Positions 40,469 through 53,318 of a DNA stretch of 64,000 bases are shown one piece after another. The stretch is from Parus major (taxonomy: Eukaryota > Chordata > Aves > Passeriformes > Paridae). Made by a program: the position numbers and the translations under genes. The notes beneath the pieces were generated by a model, which was not told the DNA's origin, made no database searches, and worked only from the letters and a program-made list of their open reading frames with translations. Within the stretch, counting starts at the first letter, position 1. Every line of letters starts with the position of its first letter. The stretch spans positions 44,622,786 through 44,686,785 of the forward strand of contig NC_031773.1 of the NCBI RefSeq assembly GCF_001522545.3. Reading direction: 5' to 3'.

Positions 40469-43400
40469 CTTTAAAAACAGACACACCATTAGTCAGTAAT
40501 TAGAATACTGGGATAATTTATGCTTAAAAAGGAAATGCACATTCTTTAAACTTTATTGAGTATCTGTTATTTTCCATACCTTATCTTCTACACAATCATC
40601 TTCATGCACTATTCTCTGCTCAAAAATAATGGCACCTTATTCCAGCCTGGGAATTTGCTAGAGGCAATCTACATTCTTCTGCATTGCCCTATACCTCGTA
40701 TTTAATTAAGATGAATATACACTTACCCTTTCTCTGTTTTCTAATCCTGAAAATTTATAGAAATAGCAACTATCTGAGAATGTAAAATTAATCCAGGAAA
40801 GGAAAGTTTCTACAAACATACAAAATCAATATCTCATGTTCTGCACTGGGTTCATGTTTGCTGCTGTAATTAATTAATACACTACATAAACTCTGTAAAC
40901 TGTGAGTGGTTAAGAATGCATTTCTCCTCCATCAAAGCAGATATGCTTTATGAATAATTCTTGCTCACTCTCCCAGGATTAAATGGAATGGTGGAAGAAT
41001 GTACTGGGCAAACCCCACACGTTTAAAAGATGCCTTCCTACAATCTATCAGAAGAGTACATTTAGTGCATTCTGCACTGTATTTCATGTTTTCTCCTTAA
41101 TTTATCAGATTTCTTTAGTTAAGAAATCTACCAGAACAGTAAGACAATAGGCTTCATACGTCTATACTGAGGAACACTATTGGAAATAGTGGTTGTAATG
41201 ACTAGTAGAATCACACTAAGTGCTAATCATTCTGCAAATAATCCACTGGCAGCAGTAAGGCCTCTACAGACTGAAAAGCTACTCAGTATGATCAACCCAC
41301 ATTGGGTTCTGATTCTGTACTGTGTGTGTGCGTTACAACTACCTTTAGTAATAGCAATAAGAAATTAAAAAGCCAAGAGTTTCCAGGAGCAAGTAAGAAG
41401 CCCCTTTTTAAAACTTTTTTAATGACTGTTTACAACAGTCAAATTGGTGGAAACTGCAGTGCTTAGACTTGATAAAACACAGATGCTTCCATGTTACTCC
41501 ATCTTTGAAAATAAAATGTTGAAAAGGAGAAATAGAGTGAGCATATTAAGCTCAGCATACATAAAACAGACTTAAGTACACTGACATAACTAAAGAATCC
41601 ACTGATAAAAGTGTTCTGCTTGGTACAAAGCTCTGTTTGTTTCATTTTTTTCAGTTACTGTTTGCTATGCTAACTCAAATACTCAAAAATGTATTTAAAG
41701 AATAACCACAGACAATTACCAAAATTTTCAGAGAAAAGAACAAGAGTTGTTAATTAAAAGAATGTAATTGCTTTTTAAAATATAACAAATTTTGCATTCA
41801 AAATTCTTGCTACTCTTAGTCAAAGGTAGCTTTGCATGAAACTTTTAAACTAAACAAAAATATAACCAGGTTTATTTATATTCTGATTTTTAATTAGAAA
41901 ATAGAAATTATTCCAGATTAATATTATAACTAAAAATTGGAGGTAAAATACCTAAATATTAAAAAAAAACTGTTATAAAATCTAGATACAGTGTGCTATA
42001 AAGAAACAGAACTACTGCTTCCTACAGAGCTATGTTTATGTCCCTAGTCCCACATATGGCCTGCAGTATTTCTTACTGGGCAAGAATGAGTTCTGTGGGA
42101 CAAAACTGGACTGACCTGGGTGAGAGTGCACTAGTTGACTGGCTGATTGCAGCCAGAACACATAAAAGACAGATTTTGCCTGTTTCTTTCAGGACAGGTA
42201 CTAATTAGGGTCTTTTGCCTCTATCCAGCTCCCTGTTTTCATGAAAGTGACAAAAAGTTAATTGGTACTGCTATCCCTCTTCCAAAGCTGGTTTAAATTA
42301 TCTGAAATTAGATTGTCAATGAATGGCAAACAGATGGATGGGAAGCATGATCAAGTACGATTTCTTTTCTTTAGTATCACGTTACACAATAGACAAGCAA
42401 AAGCCAGCTTGCATGTTTTACATTTTTATACCTTGTAAGAGGAAATAAGGAATGTGAGATCATGACCTTATTGTTAAGAAGTAAAACACATTTTAAAAAT
42501 ATTTGCTATTTAATTTCAGGACACACATTTCTATTGCATATGCTAGTTTGCTTCACAATCCTGCTAATCTCAAAGGAACTATTTATCTTCACACACCACA
42601 TATGTTTTAAGTACCCCAATGGGAAATATTATTGGAACTACAGCATTTATTCACTATCACCATGAAGATCATTATCTGACATGCATCAGGAAGCTTCATT
42701 CTCTCATGAACAAAAACTATCCCAGTGAACATGTTAAAGAAAAAAAAATACTAAAAAAAAAAATCAAACAAACCACTATGAAGCAAAATAACACCACAAC
42801 TCACACAACAAAACCAAAAACAGGCTGAATTATTTGTCAGCAATCAATTACATTCACCCTGGATGATTACTGAAGGCAAAATTCAGGTTTGGTTCTATAA
42901 GAAGATGATTTTCATTACAGACACCACACTCAGAAAATGCTCTACTTTAGTGGCTGTGGTGTGGAAACGGTGAATCAGAACATAAAATGAAAGCACATGC
43001 ACACAAGTGACTTCCACAGTGTATGAAAGCTGTGTTAGAAGATGAATGGAATAGCCTTTAAAGAGGCTTCCAAATGTAAAACAATTGGTAGATGCACTCA
43101 CTGGGAAAGATGAAGTAAATTCCATTTCTAACCTGAATGTGAACAATACATGCAGAGTATTTAAACATATTTAGTACTTTTGTTTTACTTGATTATGAAA
43201 TGGATAAGACCAGATAAATTAAGAAGATTTAAGATCAAACAATGCTGTACATGGTAGTCCATTAGTGACTTGTCCTTTCTAAGAATACAGTTCCTTGCTT
43301 TTCTAATGGCATGGATTACAATGTATGTAGTCAAGATAGGTGATTCATGGTAGAAAAAAACATACTTGATATCAATGACTTTGTTAATATTTTTCTCACT

Positions 43401-43476
43401 TTGTACATTTAGATGAATGTTAATATTAAAGAGAAATTCAGTACAGGTTTTGCATTCACAGAGTACATGTATTTAC
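40469..43476 (-). other. ANKS1B: Intron, 3.0 kb
   Basis: AT-rich intron between two linker exons, with an A-rich stretch near 42737-42765 and no recognisable transposable element. ORFs here are short and lack any family signature. Confidence 0.83.
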
Positions 43477-43587
43477 TTTTAGCCTTTGGAGATGGAGGAA
43501 CTTCTGGGGACAAAACACAAGACTGATGTTCTGCACATTCCAGTGGACGTTCCTCTGAAATACTTGCATTTCCTGTTTCCATGTATT
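43477..43587 (-). CDS. ANKS1B: ANKS1B exon: variable linker
   Basis: A 111-base exon: two bases complete Glu, then 36 codons beginning YMETGNASISEERPLECAEH and ending PSPKAK, then one base that completes Ser in the next exon. It starts the low-complexity linker that follows the ankyrin array: acidic and Ser/Pro-rich, without a folded domain, and with an SPEVPPSPK stretch offering possible proline-directed phosphorylation sites. The acceptor is CTTTAACTTGCAG; the donor GTAAAT follows GCTAAAA. This is the least conserved coding stretch in the window compared with the mammalian protein as I remember it; only the opening EY-E and closing SP-K-K pattern look shared. The frame and splice signals still make it secure. 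Confidence 0.88.
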
Positions 43588-46500
43588 CTGCAAGTTAAAG
43601 ATACAAATACACTTAAAAGACTGAATTAAGGGGGTTTATTTCAAGCAAAAGCATGTTTGCTACTTTGTTTTTCATTAAAGGCTTTTAAATTTTTCATATT
43701 ACAACCCTGTAATTATTCATAAACACTGCTGCAAGGCAATCATTTGTTGAAAGTACTATAAAACAGTATAATGGCCAGTCCTCTAATCTGTGGAAACTGC
43801 TAGAGAAATCTCATTGTAGGGGTAATGAGATGAGACTATCCCTGTGTTTTTCTTGCCTCCTTGAAATATCAACATAACTGTTCTATTACATTATTACAAT
43901 TAAAAGAGACTTTTATTCTAAGTTTGTGGAGGTTTTTTTTCAAGATATTCAGGATGCTCACATACATACAGACATTGATATTGTTAATCCAAATACTCTG
44001 CTTGCAGCATGGATATAGTACATGAGGAAAAAAAAGCAAACAAAAAAAAAGCAATCCTGAAAATTTAGTTTAAAATAGCAGTCGAAAAAACAGTGTACTA
44101 AAATTTCTGGTTTTCTTCCTCAAAACTTCCCTTGCCCCATGTTTATGACACTGTTCATAATACCAGAAAAGCATGAAATAATGAATGCTAATCTTCAATT
44201 TCATTACTGTTCTTTTCTTGTAAAGATCTACATTATTTTCATGTGCTTTTGTACATAAGCTACATCAATGGAAGACCAAAACCTTAATGAATTTCAGTGC
44301 AATAATAAATAAGAAACTAATTTATGCAATAGTAGCATTTTATTTTATTTTATTTTCAGCAGAGCAACTGGTTCTTAGTTTTGGCAGTTATTCTGCACCT
44401 GCACTTTCTTGAGTTTCTGAAAACGGTTTAAATAATTTCATTCTGATACCAGTAGTAACCACAATAGGATATGTCGCAACACACACAGCAGCAAAGTACA
44501 ATAGCATCTTTCATCAGTATCACACTGGAGGACTAAGGAGCTTCTGGGAAGTGACATCTCCCTGATTTAATTTCTACAGTCTACAATGCACTTGTTTAGC
44601 TTGCTGCTACTCATGATTAAATAACAAATCCCAAAACCCAAATACAATCTGTGATAAAATAGACATCTGAGAAATTGAAATTGGAAACGGCATAGAACAG
44701 CATGCAGTTTCAAAATGCTTTGCAGATTGTTGGGGTATTTAAAAAAAAAAGTATGATTTGAAAGTGCCATATATTAAGTTTGATGGTTGGCAATGGTCCC
44801 TGGCATAATCTGTCATAAATTTCTTCATATGAAAATGGATCCTTATTTTGTGTTTTTGTGGGGGTCTGAAAGCAAAGAAGCAAAGATGAGCTGTAAGAGA
44901 CCATGAGAAAACTAGCACCATGACAAAATGCTCTGGAATGTTTTCCAGCTCTGTCAGCAATAGTATTTGTCAAGTTAATGTGCAAGATGAAGAAGAGATA
45001 TAAAGGAAGCCAGACCCAAAGAAAAGTAAGAGAAAAAGGAAATTCAACTCTGAAAAATGTTTGCTTAGTAATTATGCAACTTTACAAAAGGAAATGTAAT
45101 TCTATGAGGTGAATGCTACAATTATTAGATCAATACAGCTATGATTAGGAAAGGAAATGGAGGGGATATTGTGAATAACTCTAACCTTGCTGTCACATAA
45201 TCATACAAGACTGTGGTTTTAAAATAATTCTCTATTTTTATTCTTTGTCAGGCCTTCCAGACCAATGCACTTACCTGCTGGAGGCTAGTTCTGAGGAGGA
45301 AATCCCAAGTTCAACATGTCTTAAATACTTACTTTAAAAAATGCAGATTTTCTTCCAGAAAACCTTTACAGCTGGCCCACACAAAGTACAGTACAAGAGG
45401 GGTGGCAGCATGCCAATGTTGTGAGGGTACAACCCTTGAAACTTTGGGCTTCTGTGGGATTTCTAATTTGGTTTTATATTATTGAAAGTTCTACCAGATA
45501 CATACAAGACAAAGACAGAGCCTCAGCTGAAAGAGGCTTAAGTCTGACAATATTGTCAGAGAAAGAGACACAAAACAGAGATAGGGGGACTCTGTCAAGA
45601 GCCAGATTAAAAACACACAAAAGCACTGGATGCTTTCACCAATGGCTGAATTCTATTGGAAAATAAAAACCCCAACTATTTATTTTAATCATTATTTTCC
45701 TTTGAATTAAGTATAAGCTCCTTTCTTTTGTTTTTATACTTCACTTCAGCCACACCATGGAGTAGACTCATATAGAGTTCTTCCTAGAACAATTTTTCCC
45801 TAAGGAGACCAAAAGGCTCTTTAAAATCCTAAAAAAAACAAAAAGGGCAAATTTGATCAGAATAAAAATCTGAACACACCTTTTCAAACAGAAGACTCTC
45901 TTAACTAACTAGATCACAGAAATAAAACTTATATAGGAAGGAACCAGTCCCCTCCATTGCCAATGTCCTTTCAGGGGGGTGCTTACATCTCCTTCACTCC
46001 ACATCTTCCTGAAGGGCAGCAATCTTCAGAAAACCCTCTGCCCTCCCCCTAAGACTCTTCCAGAACCTGTCTGAGGATTCTGCAGCTCCATTGTGTCCCA
46101 CCCCAACCTGGAAGCTCTCAAAAAGCTCCTCCCAAAACAGCTCACTTGCTCCCAAGGGAAGGAGGCCACCTGAGTCTTCATGACCCAATTCCTCTTCTCT
46201 TTACAGAAGATGCAGTAGCAGGAAACTGACTGGTAACTACCATTGTCAGGTGTGCTAAGGTGACAGATGAGCTGTGATGGAGGATGGCTCATTTCAGTCT
46301 CCTAAATTTCAAAGGACAATTTCTAAATTATTCAAGTTTAACTTAATCCCAGAGAAAGCTGAAATCAGTAGATGTTTTTGTGCTTGTGTTCAGGAAAGAA
46401 AACAGAAACAAGCACTGAAGTACTATGATTGTGAGATAAATAAGGGTGCAGCTAAACTTTCAGTCTCAACAAAAGCAGTTAAATTAATTTGTGAATGCAG

Positions 46501-46775
46501 TTAATGCTCTACAGCCTTTGTACAAGAGCCTACTGAAGAAACTGAAAAGTCCTCAGAAAAACAAAATAAAATGAACCCATAAACAAAAAAAATCCCCAAA
46601 ACAGCAAAGGGGAATTGAGATCTCAATTATTTTCATCCCATGCAGCTGTAATTAAATTCTTGACTGAAAACCTATTCCATTCCTCCAGTGAGGGTGGCCT
46701 CCTGCACTCAAGGGAATGGAAGATATACTTGTCCACAGAAAGAGCAGGAGAGAACAAGAGAGAGAATACATTAGG

Positions 46776-46800
46776 AAAAAAAAAAAAAAAAAGAAAAAAA
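46776..46800 (+). repeat. Poly(A) run
   Basis: Seventeen A, one G, then seven A. No retroposed body with a recognisable family was identified on its left, so it is treated as a simple repeat. Confidence 0.9.
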
Positions 46801-47162
46801 GCCAGTGCTAATGACACCAAAGATATTTAAGGAAAGAGGAATAGAAAAGGAATAGAAAGGAGTAGTGGTTCTGCAGCTCCCTATTCATTTCCCATTTATG
46901 AATAATTCGGTAACAGGTACAAACAATGTTAGTTTTCTAAGCAGCTTCATCAGAAGAGGGGAAACAGTTTTCCAGTGCATCTCCTTCCATACTGTCTATG
47001 CAGCAGCGTTTACTGGGGCTCATGCCATTTTTCATCTGTTTATCTACTATCTCCTTTGTTTCATAGTAACGAGAATTCTGTTTCCCGAAATAGTAAAAGA
47101 GCAAGATTCTAATAGAGAGCATAGTGGGCTGTGGAGAAAGAGTTGAAAGATGGTGCAGCTCG

Positions 47163-47240
47163 CACCTGCGTCACGTTCACATGTGCTAAAACTAAAACAC
47201 AGCTGGTTGGTTTAATTTTAGGCCTACTAGCCTTGGCAAC
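47163..47240. promoter_or_regulatory. Candidate intronic enhancer: E-boxes, CRE half, RFX half
   Basis: Within 80 bases lie CACCTG, a CGTCA half-CRE, a palindromic CACATGTG, CAGCTG and a CCTTGGCAAC that resembles an RFX half-site. The block carries three CpGs in a CpG-poor intron. Motif density and composition are visible; enhancer activity is inference. Confidence 0.3.
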
Positions 47241-49836
47241 ATCCCTTTTATCTCCAATGCCTAATTATAAAAGCCCTAAGTGCCAGTACTGTTAACTGCT
47301 TCAGCACTGAGTGCTGTTGTTCCACTGCACCCATGAAATGCATCCAGTAGCCTGGCCTTGCTTGGCACAGTATCCTAACTCTACCCCCTCCCAGTACATA
47401 GCACATATACAGCTATTTCTTTCTTAATATGTTAAGAATCCAAACTCTAATAAGTATTTTTAATGAGTTCAATGCTCCTCAGATCTAATGAAGACAGGGA
47501 AAATTATGAGATATACAAAAGAGAGAGAAGTAAATCCTGAAGCATCATTTCTATTAATTCCAACTATAATTACCAGGCAGTAAAAAAAGGATTAAGTTAG
47601 TGGCCAAACTACCACAATAGCTTACTCAGCCTTTTTCATGTTGCTCTTTTAAGCGATATTTTAATTTATTTTCCTTCTATCAGGTTGTGTGCCAACATCT
47701 CAAAAAAGATGGCAGGCTTTGCGAACACACAAAAAAATTTTTTTGCAGAAACTTCTCTTGCTGTTTTCTCAGGATAGTAAGAACAGATGTAAAATAAGGA
47801 TCACAAGAATGCTAGGATCACTTCTAAAACCTCACGGGCAAAAGGCCTTGTTTCTTTAAAATTACAATCTGTAAAAAGTAGTTTTCTAAATATTCTTAAA
47901 AGAGGGAGGACAATTTCTATCCAAAATTCTTAAATTCTGGGAGAGCATTTATTCACAAGTGGCTACCAGCCCTGCTGGGTTTAGTATCAGCTCATGTTTA
48001 GTGTTACTACCTTCATTAACTGCTTCTAAACACTGAAATTACTTTTATCTCCTTCAAAGTAGTTTCTTATAAATATTCCCAGATCTAACTCATTCTCTGT
48101 ATAAACATTTCTTTCAACTCTGTTATCCCTCTGCATAACAGGCCCACCTGTAATACCAGTCACATTATTTCTTTGTCCATTTCTGCCAGCCTGTCCATAG
48201 GCATCTTTCAGTCTCTGTTTTATATTTTGAAAGCTAATGTTTTGTGGCAGGGAAAAAAATCTATGCTATGTTAATACTATAAACTGTAAAGTGACACTCA
48301 GAACAATGCAAGGGGGAACCAGTAAAAATTAATGAGAATGCTTAGTGATAAAATCTTAGTCTATCCTGGCAACAAGGTGAAAGAACAAATTAACTCCACT
48401 ATGTCTGCATAAAGCACAAAATTAGCAAGAAACTTAAAAAATCTGCCAGTAACTGTCTGGCATCATTAATTTAATTTCTATTTCCTATAAGTCTACATGA
48501 AAGAGCCTTGTAAGCTGCTGTAGACAACCATCTGAAGACAGCAGCCTTAATGGGAATTTATTTGGAAGCCACCAAATCTCTCTTAGTAATTGCCCTTCCT
48601 TTGCCTGGAATTCATTATGCACTGAAGTCGAACTCAATTATAGTACAGTCAGGATTCCAGAAATTCCAGTGATTCACTGATTTTTCAGCTACAATAGGAT
48701 AAATACCCATACTTCAGTGAAGAGTATACTCAGCTGTCTTTTTTAGAGGAGTGTAGGTCAACTGTATCATCAATAGTGCTAGCACTGAATCCTGCTACTC
48801 CTGACTTTTTCAACTTCAGTTCACAGTTCAAACTTTGATGGATAAAGATTCAGTGAACATCTTGATGATGAAAAAGAATCTACGTAGGCTCCCCAGGGGA
48901 GTTCTGAAGGGACTCCTCAGGTTGTCTTAAGACTCAGAATGGCATCTTTGTAACCATTCTTCACTCTTGCACACCACTTCTGATTATAGGCAGAGAGCAA
49001 AAATAAACAGCTGCTCATTACAAGATAGTTTCATCACACTAGTAAGAGCTGAAACTTCTAAGCAGTCATTTTTATACTTCAGGGCACACTTTTGAAACAG
49101 ACTGCACGTCAAAGCAACAAAAAGAATTGAAATTAATACATTTATTTTTCTCTGTGTATGTGGTAAAGACTGAGGGCAGGTACTGATCCATTAACGAGAA
49201 ACCCGTGAGATGGCATTGGGTGCTTTATTATTCACAGAGCAAGGGTACTCTGAAAAAAATGTTCGTCAGTGGAGACTGCAAGGTCATCACACTAAGGAGA
49301 AAATGGAACAATGAAGAGATAGTAAAATTAGTTTAGGTGGTGATGGGATTTTATGATGAATCGTAGATTAATACCTGAAGGATGTTTGATTTTGATGTCT
49401 AAGAAAATAGGAGTTCTCACCAACCCTTTTCCTGCCACTGAAGAAGTTCTAGTATGACATTAACCCTCTTTTCTTCTACATGGTACTATGTTCATGCTGC
49501 AGCTCTGTGAGGACTTAAAGATTGAAGTTTGAGTCTGGCTCAAATTAGAAACTCCCTTCTGCTGACAGGGGAAGCCTATGTCCTCCACACATCTCTTCCT
49601 CCCCGCTTTTCAATGCACTGTGTAGTTACCTGAGATAGAGGCAACTCTGAGACCTGAATCACACAGGAGACAAGCTAATTAAAACTACAGAAAGTATATT
49701 TATAGATTTTTAATATTGTTTCTCATTCTTTTATATATATAATAAATATATATTTTGTATTCTACCAGTTCATGAACTGAATCGAGTCACTTTGAAGTCT
49801 CATGTAAATGGGAAATATGTAAGAGAGATGTGTAGG

Positions 49837-49908
49837 TGGAAGTAGGGGAGGAGGAAGGGGGGAAGTGAGGGAAAAGGCAAAGGAAAATAGGAAGGGAGAG
49901 AGGGAGAC
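49837..49908 (+). repeat. Purine-rich (GGGA/GGAA) low-complexity block
   Basis: About 70 bases almost entirely of G and A (for example GGGGAGGAGGAAGGGGGGAA), interrupted only by a few T and C. It is imperfect and without a fixed period. In the minus-strand transcript it is pyrimidine-rich. Confidence 0.85.
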
Positions 49909-50978
49909 CTCAAGGCAAGCTGTTAACTGGTTCAGCTTTAATATGAATGTGCTCCTTACAGGAATACCTCTCCGACAGCCTGCAAAATTTTCATTATACT
50001 TATAGAAGCTTTGTATCTTCAGTCCATCATCTTACTGGAAACCTTTACGGAAGCTGTTCAACTAGTTTGGAAATTATTCAGGAAAGAAATGACACAGTAT
50101 GGCCACATGACCTCATTTTCTCTAGAAAATGTTCTTATAAAATACAGTTATGAGGGAGCCTGTAGCATGAGCTGGTTCATGTGCAGAACCAACACTGAAC
50201 TGATTAAAATGGCTTATTTAATGGTGGGAATAATCAATAGAGATGAAGATGCAGCACTGATACCTGCAGGGACCTCCTCTGTCAAATGCACTTAGTGAAA
50301 GGCTAATCTGAAAATGCAGGGAACAGATTGCACAGAAGAGAAGAAATTATGCTTAACACTGAATTATGTTCTATTTCATGTTTCATCACTTTACTGCCAT
50401 CTTCTAGAGCAGAAGATTGAAGTAAACAATGAACTTCCATCAACCTGGCACCGTAAAATGGGAATGAGAACAAATGCATGTACAAAAAATTGTATTATTT
50501 CTCCTATAATAAAAAGAAATACTGCCTGATTTTTTTTTGGTTTTGGTGTTGTTTATCATGTTGTTGTTGTTTTTTTTAAATTTAAGGAAATTGAGCAAAA
50601 TATAATGAAATTGTTTGAGAAATTGTCATCATCTTTCAGTCATTTAGTTGCTATTTATGAACAAATCAAGCATTTCAATCTTAGGTAATCATTACAATTT
50701 AATGGAACTGCTATTGAAATATTACAGTATGCTATGGTGTAATGAAGAATGTAAAAAGACTAAGTATAAGTGACACACCATGCTAATGTCAGTGGCCCAC
50801 AAAAAAGAAAGGCTTTACTCTGAAATTCAGATATTAGACAACTTATTTTTGTTCAACTAGTCTTTTTAAATCAAAAGACTGCTCCTTTATGTAATGAAAC
50901 ATGTTAAGAGTAGAAATTACTATATACAACCATATTTCTCTATTTTCTCTAACAAATGTATAATTGAATGTGGCTTAC

Positions 50979-51080
50979 CTTGAAGTAGAGCTGCAATTTG
51001 GAGAGACTGCTGAGATGGATGTTCTTTAAGTATATCCAAAACTGTTCTACCCAAACTGTCCTTTATGTTGGTATCAATTC
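50979..51080 (-). CDS. ANKS1B: ANKS1B exon: end of ankyrin array
   Basis: A 102-base exon: two bases complete a split Gly codon, then 33 codons beginning IDTNIKDSLGRTVLDILKEH and ending LQIAALLQ, then one base over. It finishes one ankyrin repeat and supplies the capping repeat (SLGRTVLDILKEHPSQQSLQ), where the usual ALH core is replaced by TVLDIL. The acceptor is CTTTTTCAG and the donor AAG|GTAAGC is near-consensus. The segment is diagnostic for ANKS1B against ANKS1A, which diverges after this point. The following exon begins with AA, giving a split Glu codon. Confidence 0.95.
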
Positions 51081-53242
51081 CTGAAAAAGAAATGGATCTG
51101 TGGTGGAATATTTAACCCTAAATGCTTCGGATTATAAATGTGCTATATCAGACTGAATTATCTGACAAATTCAAACCAAGTGGTTTTACAACTGCATTAC
51201 AGCTGAAGTAGAGGATACATTTCAGTTTAAAGCTTGAGTAGCCTAAAATTCACATGCTGACATGGATGTTTTTTATGTTTCCACACAATATGGGGATATA
51301 AAGTAACCAAATTTGGGATTATTTTAACAGATTGTTCCTAAGGAACAGAGAGCCATACTGAAAAGGATATTTTGTAAAATCAATACATTATTTGAATGTT
51401 TCTCCTACATTTCTCTCCAAACTCCAAATTCATTGGGAACGTTCTAGTCCATAGTACAAGTATGTGCTTTGAGAGCAAGACTGAAAATATTTTTATCTGT
51501 ACGTTAATAAAGTTGTACTGCATGGCAACGTTTTCAAAATTCATACCATGAATAGACTGAAATATCCATGTGTAGTATACAGGCACTATGAACAGCCACG
51601 GGATTTCCTCATGGACTGTCCATACTGTTAACAAAGAAATGGCTTGCCTTAAACTGTGAATTAAGTTTGAGAATTGCCCTGAATCAGAACCTGTTGTGTG
51701 TGGTACTTGACTCTCTACCTTTGCCTTGTAGGAGTTTCCTTGGAAATTTTGCTTTATGATAAAATACTCAAGTTGTTTTTCCACTTAGATGCGCTTTCAT
51801 AAAAAGTAAAGATATGAAATGTCTTAGCAAACAAAGTGAAATTCTTCTCAGGACACTAAACAGAGAAAAATGGAGAAAGCAGGATTTAAAAGGACACTCT
51901 GAAAGCGTTCAACAGAAAAGGCTGCAATTACAGTAATTTCCTAATCCAATGCACAGTTTCCTAATTTGTTTTGTGAGAAACACAAAATTTTCTCTATGAA
52001 AAAAACCAAAATATTACTGGGCTATTTAGCAGTGGCAGTTGACTTTCAGAGGCCAGACACACCAACTCTCATCTTTCCTTTGTAGTAGCTACCTATAACA
52101 TCTTCTGACTCTTTTTGAAGAACTAAAAAAAAGGGGATTGTTAGGTATAAAAGGCAGAAGGTGGGGAATGTTGCAGAAGTGCAGAGCATTTGGGGTTGAA
52201 GGAGTTCACAGTGAAGATTCTACTCCACTGTCTTGACAATTGTACACTGGTAGAGGCTGTAACACATTAATCTGAAAAAGGTGAGCCTTTTCTGTGGTCT
52301 AAAGGACTTCCTATGTTTGTGTGATGTTCTCCAGTCCTTCATTTTTTAGGAAATAAAAGGGCCTTGCCTTTTTTAGGGCAGGTGAAGATCCCTTTCAGCC
52401 TCCTTCTTTTTCATCCAGACAGAAAAGAAACTTGGAAGGGCCTTTTTTTTTTCTGAAAACAGGTCTGAGATCAGGGATACACTAGTTGAGATTCAGCTGA
52501 AGAGCTGTGATTAGGATAAACCTTTTTTTGCAATGTATGAGTAACACCACAAGAACTGATAATAAAGACCAATGAGATCCCTCAATGTAATAGAAGTACA
52601 CAAATCTACTACTATTTCTAAGTACTTTCATTCTCATTGGTCTTACAATTTATCTGAGAAGAGAGTTATCTAGATGAGTAATTTACCTACAACAGTTCTG
52701 AAACTTATTATGCAGTGGATGGGTTGTTTGGACTTTATATCCCTGTTCTTTTCTTTCAGGACAAATGCAATTCTCAAAGACACAGTGCCTTCCCTTTTCT
52801 TCAAGGCACTCAGTTTATCCAGGAAATGAAGAAGCAGGCAGAATGGTATGTTGGCTAGGAATAGCTAACTGAAGGAAATAAATGTGAACATGAATCCTGT
52901 GGTCTCTACATCAAAGAATATTCTTGGCTGCCTTTCAGAGAGAAAAACAAAATTTTATGTAGCCATTTTGTTCTCATAATACATTTATTCTCAGAATACA
53001 GTGGCATACACTGAGTCATATATGGAATTTCTGAGTCTGAACATCACCTTTGTTCTCTGTGTATAGCAATTTCTTATTCTAAAAGAACACTATTTTAATG
53101 AGAAGTACATGTGATCAGATTTGAAAAGGCTGATAAAGATAAAAGTAATTCCAAAAAAAGTATAACCAAAACTTAAGGAGGCATACACCAGATTGTGAAA
53201 ATTAAGGGTATTTGTTCAGTGTTTCCTGTAAATCAAATTTAC
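51081..53242 (-). other. ANKS1B: Intron, 2.2 kb
   Basis: The shortest intron in the window. It holds no recognisable mobile element. A 134-codon minus-strand reading frame at 51380-51784 opens with GTG rather than ATG and matches nothing I know. Otherwise unremarkable AT-rich sequence. Confidence 0.85.
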
Positions 53243-53318
53243 CTGTTTCAAGCAAAATGCGTACTACCTCCACCTTTCCAAATAGGGCTGCTTCATGCAG
53301 GGCACTCCCTTTTTCTGT
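53243..53318 (-). CDS. ANKS1B: ANKS1B exon: fourth visible ankyrin repeat
   Basis: A 76-base exon entering in phase 0 and leaving one base over. Its 25 codons read TEKGSALHEAALFGKVEVVR followed by ILLET, then the first base of a Gly codon. It continues the ankyrin array: GSALHEAALFGKVEVVRILL has the repeat core with its paired helices. The acceptor is TTTCTTTTCTAG on the minus strand and the donor is GTAAAT. Together with the first codons of the next exon it completes the repeat (..LLETGIDTNIKD). Short and easily missed by ORF length, but supported by frame, splice signals and family match. Confidence 0.95.

Larger units (their letters stand above)
43588..50978 (-). other. ANKS1B: Intron, 7.4 kb
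   Basis: AT-rich intron between the ankyrin cap exon and the linker exon. It contains a purine-rich block (49837-49908), a TA-rich stretch near 49729-49765, a poly(A) run (46776-46800), a locally GC-richer patch (about 45950-46230) and a cluster of E-box/CRE/RFX-like motifs near 47163-47240. No convincing coding sequence or clear transposable element was seen. Confidence 0.82.

Noticed and set aside
46865..47146. 93-codon plus-strand ORF
   Set aside because: Antisense to the host intron with no family resemblance; treated as chance.
51380..51784. 134-codon minus-strand ORF
   Set aside because: Its first codon is GTG, it lies wholly in an ANKS1B intron, has no domain signature, and its composition matches AT-rich chance reading.
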